Part shown: in pieces, positions 54,495 to 62,670 of the stretch
Layout of the letters: each line of letters opens with the position of its first letter
How positions within the stretch are numbered: position 1 is the stretch's first letter
Source of the DNA: Imtechella halotolerans
GTDB lineage: Bacteria > Bacteroidota > Bacteroidia > Flavobacteriales > Flavobacteriaceae
DNA: 64,000 nucleotides
Direction: 5' to 3'
NCBI RefSeq assembly: GCF_028743515.2
Contig: NZ_CP117969.2
Span: forward strand, 1,113,001-1,177,000
Notes under the pieces: generated by a model
What the model was told of the DNA's origin: nothing
Seen by the model: the letters and a program-made list of their open reading frames with translations, nothing else
The model's database searches: none
Made by a program: the position numbers and the translations under genes

Positions 54495-55784
54495 TTACAC
54501 TAGCACTGTTCGCATGGCTTTAGCCTTAAGTAAACATTCCTCATACTCTTTTTCAGGAACAGAACGAGCCGTTATGGCGCTCCCTACTGAAAACGACACA
54601 AATTGTTTTTCTGCATTATACAAGATACTGCGAATAACTACATTAAAATCAAAATCTCCATTGGGGGCAAAATATCCTATGGCACCACTATACAATCCTC
54701 TTTTAGTAGATTCTAGCTTTTCAATAAGTTGCATGGCGGCAATTTTAGGTGCTCCGGTCATACTCCCCATGGGGAAAACGGATTTAATCAAATCAACACT
54801 ATCTATTTCTAGGGCAACAGACGCTGTGATTGTTGAAATCATTTGATGTACTTGTTCAAAAGTATAGATTTTGCATAGTTCTTCAACAATAACACTCCCT
54901 TTTGACGCGTAATGAGAAAGATCATTGCGAACCAAATCTACAATCATAATATTTTCAGAACGTTCCTTTTCATCAGTACGTAAGGCTTCTTTTAAGCCTT
55001 CATCTTCTTCCATATTTTCAGCTCTACGAGCCGTACCTTTAATAGGCTGGGACACCACATGAGTCCCATTACGTTTTAAAAACCGTTCAGGAGAGGCTGA
55101 CAAAGCAAATTTATTTTCTAACTTCAGAAAACTCGCAAACGGAGGTCTAGAAATATCGTTTAATTTATGATACGTATTAATAGGATCAATAGTTGCCTCA
55201 GTCGCATAGAATTCTTGGCAAAAATTAGCTTCATAGACATCACCTCTGTAGATATGACTTTTTAAAGCTGCTATTTGTTGTAAATAGGTATCCTCATCCA
55301 TGCGTTTTTTAATTGTCAAAGGTGGATGAGATTTAATTTCCATCCCAACTAAAGAGTTAATAGCACTAAAATCGTCATAAATTTCATCATCTACCATAGG
55401 TAAATATGAGAAAGTAACTTTATTTTCCTTAATAAGAATCAACTTCTGAGGTTGAAAAAAATAAAGATCTGGAAATTCCACATCATCAATATTGGAAGAT
55501 GTAAGGGATTCAGTATCATTCTTTAAATCATATGAAAGATACCCAAACAACCAATCTTTGGTGTGGTTCCTATATTCTTTTAAGGCATCAAATGCATGAA
55601 AATAATCTGTTTTTAAAGCAGTAAGCGCGCCAACTGCCAATACTGCTTCATAACTGCTGTACGAATGTTGGTATTCATTAGAATCTAGCCATACCACTTC
55701 TTCAAAGGACTGAGCCCATTGTAAAAGTTGATGCTTAAAAACATGAGTATTACTTATTGTAAAACACGCCTGAGTGCGCTGCAT
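54495..55784 (-). CDS. pabB: Aminodeoxychorismate synthase component I / anthranilate synthase I family
   Basis: A 429-residue chorismate-binding enzyme. The catalytic domain has YEANFCQEFYA, FASFLKLENKFALSASPERFLK, QPIKGTARR, MIVDLVRNDLSHYASKGSV, VHQMISTITA, PMGSMTGAPK and RGLYSGAIGYFAPNGDFDFNVVIRS (in parts). It converts chorismate to aminodeoxychorismate for folate with a glutaminase partner. No trp genes or pabA are adjacent, so PabB is favoured over TrpE but not certain. Confidence 0.85.
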   Translation of the reverse strand: MQRTQACFTISNTHVFKHQLLQWAQSFEEVVWLDSNEYQHSYSSYEAVLAVGALTALKTDYFHAFDALKEYRNHTKDWLFGYLSYDLKNDTESLTSSNIDDVEFPDLYFFQPQKLILIKENKVTFSYLPMVDDEIYDDFSAINSLVGMEIKSHPPLTIKKRMDEDTYLQQIAALKSHIYRGDVYEANFCQEFYATEATIDPINTYHKLNDISRPPFASFLKLENKFALSASPERFLKRNGTHVVSQPIKGTARRAENMEEDEGLKEALRTDEKERSENIMIVDLVRNDLSHYASKGSVIVEELCKIYTFEQVHQMISTITASVALEIDSVDLIKSVFPMGSMTGAPKIAAMQLIEKLESTKRGLYSGAIGYFAPNGDFDFNVVIRSILYNAEKQFVSFSVGSAITARSVPEKEYEECLLKAKAMRTVLV

Positions 55785-55806
55785 AAAATATATGGTATTT
55801 TAGAAT

Positions 55807-55820
55807 GTTACAAATGTAAC
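55807..55820. promoter_or_regulatory. Inverted repeat GTTACAAATGTAAC in pabB promoter
   Basis: A perfect 6-bp inverted repeat (GTTACA, TGTAAC). Read on the minus strand it contains TACATTTG, a full -7 box for pabB. It may be an operator or only a chance palindrome. Confidence 0.35.
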
Positions 55821-55907
55821 AAAGTACCACAAAACCATCCTTTTTATTTGTGATTTTATTTGTAATATTGCATGGTAAAGTTAATTACTACGGTAACTTA
55901 TTCTACA

Positions 55908-56015
55908 ATGAAAAACGCGAGTAACATATACACTACTATCGGCTTAAGGCTTCCAACTGCCTTGAGGACGATTTTTGTTGTTCGCCCTAACCGTAGTCCA
56001 CGTCGCCGCCCGTAA
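55908..56015 (+). CDS. Arg-rich leader peptide upstream of arginine cluster
   Basis: A 35-codon ORF from ATG 55908 to TAA 56013-56015. The peptide starts MKNASNIYTTIGLRLPTALR and ends VVRPNRSPRRRP; seven of 35 residues are Arg, four of them in the last seven positions (NRSPRRRP). The first arginine biosynthesis gene begins 96 bases later. The product of the operon thus matches the codons enriched just before the stop, the hallmark of ribosome-stalling attenuation. Too short for routine gene calling. A weak promoter (TTT, N19, TAATATTG) lies at 55841-55870. Confidence 0.8.
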   Translation: MKNASNIYTTIGLRLPTALRTIFVVRPNRSPRRRP

Positions 56016-56071
56016 GGGTGTATGTTATTGTTGGAACCTAGGTGTGTCCGGTTCCCTTTCGGAAAAAATCG
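56011..56071 (+). promoter_or_regulatory. Two mutually exclusive hairpins after the Arg leader
   Basis: Stem A: CGTAAGGG at 56011-56018 with CCCTTTCG at 56054-56061 (one mismatch); it overlaps the leader stop. Stem B: GGAACC at 56033-56038 with GGTTCC at 56050-56055. They share 56054-56055, so only one can form. In addition CGATTTTT inside the leader (55969-55976) complements AAAAATCG at 56064-56071. Neither stem is followed directly by a T run, so the mode (transcription or translation) is open. Confidence 0.55.
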
Positions 56072-56111
56072 CTATTCTTTTATTTTTAATCCTAACCCAA
56101 TTTTTATTTGT

Positions 56112-56738
56112 ATGAAAATTGAGATTGCCAATAAGTCGCATTATCAATATGCGGCAGTTATTTGTGATACCATTGCTGAATCAGCCAAGATACGTGGTAC
56201 CGGTATTGCAAAACGTACCCCTGAGTACATTATGACCAAAATGGATAATGGCAACGCAGTCATTGCTCTTGAAGGCGATACTTTTGCTGGATTTTGCTAT
56301 ATCGAAGTTTGGGGACATGAGAAGTTTGTAGCTAATTCAGGATTAATTGTTCATCCTGATTTTAGAAATCAAGGTTTAGCTAAAGAAATCAAAAAAGCTA
56401 TTTTTAATTTGTCTCGCAGTAAATTTCCTAATGCTAAAATTTTTGGTATCACTACCGGCCTAGCCGTCATGAAAATCAATTACGATTTAGGATATGAACC
56501 AGTTACTTTTTCTGAATTGACAGATGACCCAGCTTTTTGGAATGGATGCCAAACATGTAAAAATTTTGATATTCTCACTCGTACTGAACGTAAGATGTGT
56601 CTCTGTACAGGGATGTTATACGATCCAGCTGAAAAAGAAAAGAACACACAACACAAACATGAATATAACGGAAAAGTGTTTCAACGATTAAAAAGCATCA
56701 AACAAGCAATTTTCCTAAAAAAAGAAAAGAAAAAATAA
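56112..56738 (+). CDS. GNAT N-acyltransferase of arginine cluster (acylglutamate synthase candidate)
   Basis: A 208-residue GNAT protein. The acetyl-CoA loop is GLIVHPDFRNQGLAKEIKKAIF (in parts; RNQGLA at 85-90). A C-terminal cysteine set C146-x2-C149 and C163-x-C165 (CQTC, CLC) suggests a bound metal. As the first gene of the arg cluster, 4 bases before argG, it probably acylates glutamate (acetyl or succinyl), replacing ArgA or ArgJ. I chose ATG 56112 (MKIEIANKSHY). The frame runs open from a TTG at 56022, but that adds 30 residues in the attenuator. Confidence 0.8.
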   Translation: MKIEIANKSHYQYAAVICDTIAESAKIRGTGIAKRTPEYIMTKMDNGNAVIALEGDTFAGFCYIEVWGHEKFVANSGLIVHPDFRNQGLAKEIKKAIFNLSRSKFPNAKIFGITTGLAVMKINYDLGYEPVTFSELTDDPAFWNGCQTCKNFDILTRTERKMCLCTGMLYDPAEKEKNTQHKHEYNGKVFQRLKSIKQAIFLKKEKKK

Positions 56739-56742
56739 GCCA

Positions 56743-57936
56743 ATGAAAAAGTTAGTTTTAGCCTATAGCGGAGGTCTAGATACCTCCTACTGCGCCAAGT
56801 ATCTCTCTGCAGAAGAAGGATATGAAGTTCATGCCGTAAGTGTAAATACCGGTGGTTTTTCTGCGGAAGAAATTAAACAGATAGAATCAAAAGCACTTCA
56901 ACTAGGAGTTACCAGTTACACCTCTATAGATGCTGTAGACATATTTTACCAAACAGTTGTAAAATACCTTATCTACGGAAATGTACTTAAAAATAATACC
57001 TATCCACTGTCGGTTAGTGCAGAACGTATTGTTCAAGCATTGGAAATTATTGCCTACGCCAAAAAAATGGGAGCCTCGTATATTGCCCATGGTAGTACAG
57101 GTGCGGGTAATGACCAAGTTCGATTTGATATGATTTTCCAAGTACTAGCCCCTGAAATCGAAATCATTACACCAATTCGAGATAAAAAACTGGCAAGACA
57201 AGAAGAAATTGACTATTTACAAGCCCAAGGAATTCATTTAGAATGGGCAAAAGCCAAATACTCCATTAATAAGGGACTTTGGGGAACCAGTGTTGGTGGT
57301 GAAGAAACTCTGACTTCGCACCTGACCTTACCGGAAGAAGCATGGCCAAGTCAGCTGGAGGAAACAACCCCTCAGCAAGTAAAACTAAGTTTCCATAAAG
57401 GAGAACTAATTGCTGTAAATGATGAAGAACTAACTTCAGTAGCTGCCATTGAGAAACTTCAGTCGATTGCCTCTAAGTATGCTATTGGAAGAGATATACA
57501 TATTGGTGATACCATAATTGGCATCAAAGGAAGAGTTGGATTTGAAGCCGCTGCTCCTATAATTACTATTAAGGCTCACCACGCTCTTGAGAAGCACGTA
57601 CTAACTAAGTGGCAACAACAACACAAGGATTACCTAGGTAACTGGTACGGAATGTTATTGCATGAAGGACAATACCTTGATGAAGTAATGCGAAACATTG
57701 AAGCCTTCTTAACAGATTCTCAGAAAAACGTAACAGGTGATGTTTGGGTAAGTTTACACCCTTATCGTTTTGCAATCGATGGCATTTCTTCACCTCATGA
57801 TTTAATGAATGCTCATTTTGGAAGCTATGGTGAAATGAACAAAGGCTGGACAGCTGATGACGCCAAAGGATTTATCAAAATAGTATCAAATAGTACTAAA
57901 ATCCATCAAGCGGTAAACACTAAAGATCATGATTAA
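56743..57936 (+). CDS. argG: Argininosuccinate synthase
   Basis: Joins citrulline and aspartate with ATP. The 397-residue protein starts MKKLVLAYSGGLDTSYCAK (PP-loop at 9-14). GSTGAGNDQVRFD, the citrulline/aspartate site, and KYSINKGLWGTSVGGEETL in parts fit the family. The C-terminal part is normal. The argC start overlaps its stop by 8 bases, implying coupling. Confidence 0.95.
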   Translation: MKKLVLAYSGGLDTSYCAKYLSAEEGYEVHAVSVNTGGFSAEEIKQIESKALQLGVTSYTSIDAVDIFYQTVVKYLIYGNVLKNNTYPLSVSAERIVQALEIIAYAKKMGASYIAHGSTGAGNDQVRFDMIFQVLAPEIEIITPIRDKKLARQEEIDYLQAQGIHLEWAKAKYSINKGLWGTSVGGEETLTSHLTLPEEAWPSQLEETTPQQVKLSFHKGELIAVNDEELTSVAAIEKLQSIASKYAIGRDIHIGDTIIGIKGRVGFEAAAPIITIKAHHALEKHVLTKWQQQHKDYLGNWYGMLLHEGQYLDEVMRNIEAFLTDSQKNVTGDVWVSLHPYRFAIDGISSPHDLMNAHFGSYGEMNKGWTADDAKGFIKIVSNSTKIHQAVNTKDHD

Positions 57937-58903
57937 AGTAGGAATTATAGGAGGATCAGGCTATACAGGAGGTGAGCTTATTCGTCTTCTTATACATCAC
58001 CCACATACCGAAATTGATTTTGTGTATAGCACAACAAAAGCTGGTAAACCAATCACTGAAGCCCATGAAGACTTATTGGGTTTAACCGATTGCTGCTTTA
58101 CAGATACTGTAAATACTGAAGTAAATGTACTTTTTCTTTGTTTGGGACATGGAAATTCAAAAGCATTTTTAGAACAATATGAATTTGCCTCTCATACACG
58201 TATAATTGACCTAAGTAATGATTTTCGTCTCACCTATGATGCTCAATTTCAGAACAAAACATTCGTGTACGGACTTCCTGAATTATATAAACAACAAATT
58301 AAAAATGCTCAATATATCGCTAACCCAGGTTGTTTTGCAACCGCTATCCAGCTAGCTTTATTACCCCTAGCAATGGCTGGATTGCTTAAAAATGATGTAC
58401 ATATCAATGCAATCACGGGTAGTACTGGTGCTGGTATTGGACTTTCGTCTACTTCTCATTTCAGTTGGCGTAATAACAATATTAGTTGGTATAAACCTTT
58501 TACTCATCAACATTTAGGTGAAATAGGTCAAAGTCTTAAAAGCCTTCAGAAACAAGAAGTCTCCATATATTTCATGCCTCAAAGAGGAGATTTTACAAGA
58601 GGAATTTATGCTACAGCATATACAAAATTTGAAGGAGATTTAGACCAGGCTACTGCGCTTTACCAATCGTTTTATGCAGAAGCTCCATTTACCCAGCTAT
58701 CAGCTAAGGAGATTCATTTAAAGCAGGTAGTAAATACAAATCAATGTCATATACATCTTCACAAGCATGAGAACACACTACTTGTGACTAGTGCCATTGA
58801 TAATTTATTAAAAGGAGCTAGCGGACAAGCGATACAAAACATGAATTTATTGTTTGGTTTGCCTGAAACTGAAGGATTACAATTAAAAGCTACCTTCTTT
58901 TAA
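57929..58903 (+). CDS. argC: N-acyl-gamma-glutamyl-phosphate reductase
   Basis: Reduces acylglutamyl phosphate to the semialdehyde with NADPH. The 324-residue protein has the nucleotide motif GGSGYTGGELIRLL at 8-21, LGHGNSKAFL, the catalytic C135 in ANPGCFATAI, GSTGAGIGLSSTSHFSWRNNNISWYKPFTHQHLGEI (in parts) and QRGDFTRGIYAT. It overlaps argG by 8 bases and is followed by a strong hairpin. Confidence 0.95.
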   Translation: MIKVGIIGGSGYTGGELIRLLIHHPHTEIDFVYSTTKAGKPITEAHEDLLGLTDCCFTDTVNTEVNVLFLCLGHGNSKAFLEQYEFASHTRIIDLSNDFRLTYDAQFQNKTFVYGLPELYKQQIKNAQYIANPGCFATAIQLALLPLAMAGLLKNDVHINAITGSTGAGIGLSSTSHFSWRNNNISWYKPFTHQHLGEIGQSLKSLQKQEVSIYFMPQRGDFTRGIYATAYTKFEGDLDQATALYQSFYAEAPFTQLSAKEIHLKQVVNTNQCHIHLHKHENTLLVTSAIDNLLKGASGQAIQNMNLLFGLPETEGLQLKATFF

Positions 58904-58924
58904 GAACGATAAAGAGTATAGAAC

Positions 58925-58968
58925 CCAACATAGTCCTTACCTCAGTTTTAGTGACTATGTTGGTTTTT
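58925..58968 (+). terminator. Hairpin terminator inside the arginine cluster (argC/proC gap)
   Basis: CCAACATAGTC at 58925-58935 and GACTATGTTGG at 58953-58963 form a perfect 11-bp stem. A 17-base loop and TTTTT follow. It stands between argC and proC, the only long intergenic gap in the cluster. Confidence 0.8.
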
Positions 58969-58997
58969 AAAAATGGAGTAACTATTACATTAATTAC

Positions 58998-59786
58998 ATG
59001 AAAATAGCAATCATAGGAACAGGTAATTTAGGAGAAGCCATTGCACATGGCCTTCTTAAAAGTAATGCGGTGACAACTTTATACCTTACCAAGCGTAATC
59101 CTGCCGAAATTCAATCATTTGAATCCCATAAGGGGGTTACTGTAACTGCAGATAACAGCTTAGCTGTTCAGCAATCGGATATTGTTATATTTGCCGTACA
59201 ACCAGGTCAACTAGAAGGCATTTTACATGAAATAAAAGAACTCCTAACCGATAAACATGTATTGATTTCTACGGTCACAGGCTTTTCTATTGCACGCATT
59301 GAAGCCGTGTTAGGTTCCGATCATTATATTCTGAGAAGTATGCCTAATACTGCCATATCTGTGGGTAAGTCGATGACATGCATTGCCAGTAACGAAAAGG
59401 GTAAAAAGCGCATTGAGCTCACCATGGCTATTTTTAATCGCATGGGAACATCCATAGCTATCCCAGAAGAACAAATGCAAGCAGCCACCGTAATTTGCGC
59501 TAGCGGAATAGCCTTCTGGATGCGACTCATACGAGCTACAACTCAGGCAGCCATTCAATTGGGCTTTGATGCACACCAAGCACAATATATGGCGATGCAT
59601 ACCTGTTCTGGCGCCTCTGATTTGCTTATTCATAACGGAAAACACCCGGAGGAAGAAATTGATAAGGTTACCACTCCAAAAGGATGCACTATTGAAGGTC
59701 TTAATGAAATGGAACATCAGGGATTGAGTTCCTCCTTAATCAAAGGTATGGTGGCTTCATTTGAAAAAATCAACCACATAGCTTAA
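58998..59786 (+). CDS. proC: Pyrroline-5-carboxylate reductase
   Basis: Reduces pyrroline-5-carboxylate to proline. The 262-residue protein has the Rossmann motif GTGNLGEAIAHGLL at 7-20, VQPGQLEGILHEI, LRSMPNTAISVGKSMT and a C-terminal domain with GASDLLIHNGKHPEEEIDKVTTPKGCTIEGLNEME (in parts), the P5CR signature. Its place in the arginine cluster points to a link between ornithine and proline metabolism. proA and proB are not present in the visible cluster. Confidence 0.93.
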   Translation: MKIAIIGTGNLGEAIAHGLLKSNAVTTLYLTKRNPAEIQSFESHKGVTVTADNSLAVQQSDIVIFAVQPGQLEGILHEIKELLTDKHVLISTVTGFSIARIEAVLGSDHYILRSMPNTAISVGKSMTCIASNEKGKKRIELTMAIFNRMGTSIAIPEEQMQAATVICASGIAFWMRLIRATTQAAIQLGFDAHQAQYMAMHTCSGASDLLIHNGKHPEEEIDKVTTPKGCTIEGLNEMEHQGLSSSLIKGMVASFEKINHIA

Positions 59787-59800
59787 TAAAACAATTCACA

Positions 59801-60934
59801 ATGAAATTATTTGACGTTTATCCATTATATCCTATAACTCCTGTAAAAGGACAAGATGTTTATGTATATGATGATGCCGGGACCCAGTACCTTGACCTAT
59901 ATGGAGGTCATGCAGTAATTTCCGTAGGACACTCCCATCCTCATTATGTAACAAAAGTTAGTGAGCAATTAAGTCAACTGGCTTTTTATTCCAATGCAAT
60001 TCAAAACCCATTACAACAAGAATTAGCCAACAAACTAGGGGCCCTATCTGGTTGTGATGACTATCAACTATTTTTATGTAATTCGGGTGCAGAAGCCAAT
60101 GAAAATGCATTGAAACTTGCGTCTTTTGTAACTGGAAAAACGGATGTGATTGCCTTTACTAATGGCTTTCATGGAAGAACCTCGGCTGCCGTTGCAGCTA
60201 CTGACAATCCAGGAATAAATGCACCACTTAATGCTCAGCACAAGGTGCATATTCTCCCTCTAAATGACCATAAATCAGTGGAAGAAGTGTTGTCAAATTT
60301 CCCTGTATGTGCCATTATTATCGAACCTATTCAAGGAGTAGGTGGACTGGATGAACCTACATCAGAATTCTTACAACAATTGGAAGCCTTATGTAAAAGT
60401 CATGGTGCATTACTTATTGCAGATGAAGTCCAATCTGGCTATGGACGTAGTGGTTCATTTTTTGCCTTTCAACAACATACCATAACTCCAGATATAATTA
60501 GCATAGCAAAAGGAATGGGAAATGGATTTCCAATTGGAGGTATTCTTATTCACCCTTCTATTAAAGCCAAACATGGCATGTTGGGGACTACCTTTGGAGG
60601 AAATCACCTTGCTTGCGCAGCTGGAATTGCTGTATTGGAAATAATGGAAAAAGAGGCCCTTATAGATCAGGTGAATGAAATTTCTAGCTACTTTAGAGAG
60701 CAAGCAGCAGAGCTACCACAGCTAACAGCCATCAAAGGACGTGGACTCATGCTTGGGTTAGAGTTCCCATTTGAAATAGCTGAATTACGCAAAAGACTTA
60801 TCTTTGATTACCACATATTTACTGGTAGTGCCAATAATAAAAAGTTGATTCGAATTCTGCCTCCTTTAACATTACAAAAATCACATGTGGACACCTTCAT
60901 TCAAGCCTTGAAGGATATTCTAAAAAATACATAG
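59801..60934 (+). CDS. argD: N-acylornithine aminotransferase
   Basis: Class-III PLP aminotransferase making N-acylornithine from the semialdehyde. The 377-residue protein has NSGAEANENALKLAS (about 95-109), FHGRTSAAVAATDNPG, LLIADEVQSGYGRSG and the PLP lysine K237 in ISIAKGMGNGFPIGG. It ends 4 bases before the carbamoyltransferase gene. The acyl group (acetyl or succinyl) cannot be told from sequence. Confidence 0.92.
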   Translation: MKLFDVYPLYPITPVKGQDVYVYDDAGTQYLDLYGGHAVISVGHSHPHYVTKVSEQLSQLAFYSNAIQNPLQQELANKLGALSGCDDYQLFLCNSGAEANENALKLASFVTGKTDVIAFTNGFHGRTSAAVAATDNPGINAPLNAQHKVHILPLNDHKSVEEVLSNFPVCAIIIEPIQGVGGLDEPTSEFLQQLEALCKSHGALLIADEVQSGYGRSGSFFAFQQHTITPDIISIAKGMGNGFPIGGILIHPSIKAKHGMLGTTFGGNHLACAAGIAVLEIMEKEALIDQVNEISSYFREQAAELPQLTAIKGRGLMLGLEFPFEIAELRKRLIFDYHIFTGSANNKKLIRILPPLTLQKSHVDTFIQALKDILKNT

Positions 60935-60938
60935 CCCT

Positions 60939-61877
60939 ATGAAACACTATTTAGATATAGATGATATTGTATCAGTTCCGGCTCTTATTCAAGAAGCACT
61001 TACACTTAAAAATCTACCCTATGCATATGAAGCATTGGGAAAGCATCGTACCCTGGGAATGCTTTTCTTTAATTCAAGTCTTCGTACACGCCTTAGTACA
61101 CAAAAGGCAGCTCAAAATTTAGGTATGAACACCATGGTGATGAACCTAAACAATGATGGATGGCAATTAGAATTTGAAGATGGAAGTATAATGAATGGTA
61201 ATACAGCAGAACATATTAAGGAAGCTGCAGCTGTGATTTCTCAATATGTTGACATTATTGCCCTACGAGCATTTCCCTCCTTATCGGATAAAGAAAAAGA
61301 TGAAGCAGAGCAAATTATAAAGAGCTTTCAAAAGTTTGCTACTGTTCCAATTGTAAATATGGAAAGTGCCACAGCTCACCCCTTACAAGCCTTAGCTGAT
61401 GCCATTACCATTACGGAGTTTCAAACCATTCGGCGTCCTAAAGTAGTACTTTCATGGGCACCTCATCCTCGTGCCCTTCCTCATGCCGTGCCTAATTCAT
61501 TTGTAAAGATGATGCAGCGAATGGATGTAGATTTCGTTATTACCCACCCTGAAGGATACGAACTGAATCCTTTAATAACACGAAATGTCCCAATTAATTA
61601 CAACCAAAATGACGCCCTAAAGGATGCAGACTTTGTTTATGTAAAAAATTGGAGTAGTTATAATCAATACGGTCAAATTTGTTCAACAGATCCTCAATGG
61701 ATGATGACATCAGAAAAATTAGGCATGGCAAAATTCATGCACTGTCTTCCAGTACGTCGTAATGTAATTGTGGAAGATGCAATTTTGGATGGTCCTCAAT
61801 CCATTGTTATTCAACAAGCAAATAACCGTACCTGGGCAGCTCAAGCAGTTTTAAAAAATATTTTAGAAAACCTTTAA
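60939..61877 (+). CDS. N-acylornithine carbamoyltransferase (acetyl/succinyl-ornithine type)
   Basis: A 312-residue carbamoyltransferase. The carbamoyl-phosphate motif reads FFNSSLRTRLSTQKA (44-58). The acyl-ornithine-type features are ESATAHPLQALAD, VLSWAPHPRALPHAVPNSF, ITHPEGYEL and FMHCLPVRRNVIV. It is not a plain ArgF: the route is carbamoylation of N-acylornithine, followed by deacylation. In Bacteroides fragilis SOTCase, Pro90 marks succinyl-ornithine use, and Glu at that place marks acetyl-ornithine use in Xanthomonas. Here residue 90 is Ala (GNTAEH), so the acyl preference is open. Confidence 0.9.
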   Translation: MKHYLDIDDIVSVPALIQEALTLKNLPYAYEALGKHRTLGMLFFNSSLRTRLSTQKAAQNLGMNTMVMNLNNDGWQLEFEDGSIMNGNTAEHIKEAAAVISQYVDIIALRAFPSLSDKEKDEAEQIIKSFQKFATVPIVNMESATAHPLQALADAITITEFQTIRRPKVVLSWAPHPRALPHAVPNSFVKMMQRMDVDFVITHPEGYELNPLITRNVPINYNQNDALKDADFVYVKNWSSYNQYGQICSTDPQWMMTSEKLGMAKFMHCLPVRRNVIVEDAILDGPQSIVIQQANNRTWAAQAVLKNILENL

Positions 61878-61887
61878 TCATCATTAA

Positions 61888-62670
61888 ATGAAACCTGCTG
61901 TTTCTATACTAAAAATTGGAGGAGGTCTGATTGAAGATCCAAAACGACTAAACACTTTGGTACAAGCTTTTGCTAATTTAAAAGGATTAAAAGTGCTAGT
62001 TCATGGAGGTGGTAAACTAGCTACCCAACTGGCTCAACAATTAGATATTCCAACTCAAATGGTTGAAGGCCGTCGTATAACTGATAATGATACGCTAAAC
62101 ATAATCACAATGGCTTATGCCGGATGGGCTAATAAAACAATTGTTAGTAAACTTCAAGCAGAGGCATGTAATGCTCTGGGATTATCTGGCGCCGATGGAA
62201 ACAGTATAACGGCTGTAAAACGTCCGAGCTTACCAATTGATTACGGATTTGTTGGAGATATAACTTCCGTTAATATTTCTTTTATAAACATGCTGTTAGA
62301 TAATGGAATAACTCCCGTGTTCTGCGCTTTAACACATGACGCTAATGGGCAATTATTAAATACAAATGCGGATACTATTGCTTCTGAAATTGCTATTGCT
62401 CTTAGTGAAACGCATGCAGTACAATTGTATTATTGTTTTGACAAACCTGGTGTCCTTCAAGATGTAAACAACCCTGAATCTGTGATTACTCACATTACTA
62501 AAAATACCTACAATCAATTATTGGAAGCAGGAATTGTTGCCGATGGCATGATTCCTAAACTACATAATTGCTTTCATGCACTAGAGCGTGGTGTGGATAC
62601 CGTTTCTATTGGTGATGAACAGATGATAACTCATAAAAACAATTTATACACACTTTTAACCCTAACCTAA
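61888..62670 (+). CDS. argB: N-acylglutamate kinase
   Basis: Phosphorylates acylglutamate. The 260-residue amino-acid-kinase protein has LKIGGGLIEDP near 8, VHGGGKLATQLAQQL, EGRRITDNDTLNIITM, GLSGADGNSITA, GDITSVN and NADTIASEIA, with the C-terminal ADGMIPKLHNCFHAL. Its stop overlaps the next ATG by one base. Confidence 0.94.
   Translation: MKPAVSILKIGGGLIEDPKRLNTLVQAFANLKGLKVLVHGGGKLATQLAQQLDIPTQMVEGRRITDNDTLNIITMAYAGWANKTIVSKLQAEACNALGLSGADGNSITAVKRPSLPIDYGFVGDITSVNISFINMLLDNGITPVFCALTHDANGQLLNTNADTIASEIAIALSETHAVQLYYCFDKPGVLQDVNNPESVITHITKNTYNQLLEAGIVADGMIPKLHNCFHALERGVDTVSIGDEQMITHKNNLYTLLTLT

Noticed and set aside
56022-56111. N-terminal extension of the GNAT gene from a TTG start
   Set aside because: It adds 30 residues of non-family sequence across the hairpin region after the Arg leader; the ATG at 56112 begins at the family core.
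59310-59717. 135-codon minus-strand ORF over proC
   Set aside because: Shadow of proC; cysteine- and histidine-rich composition arises from the reverse complement.
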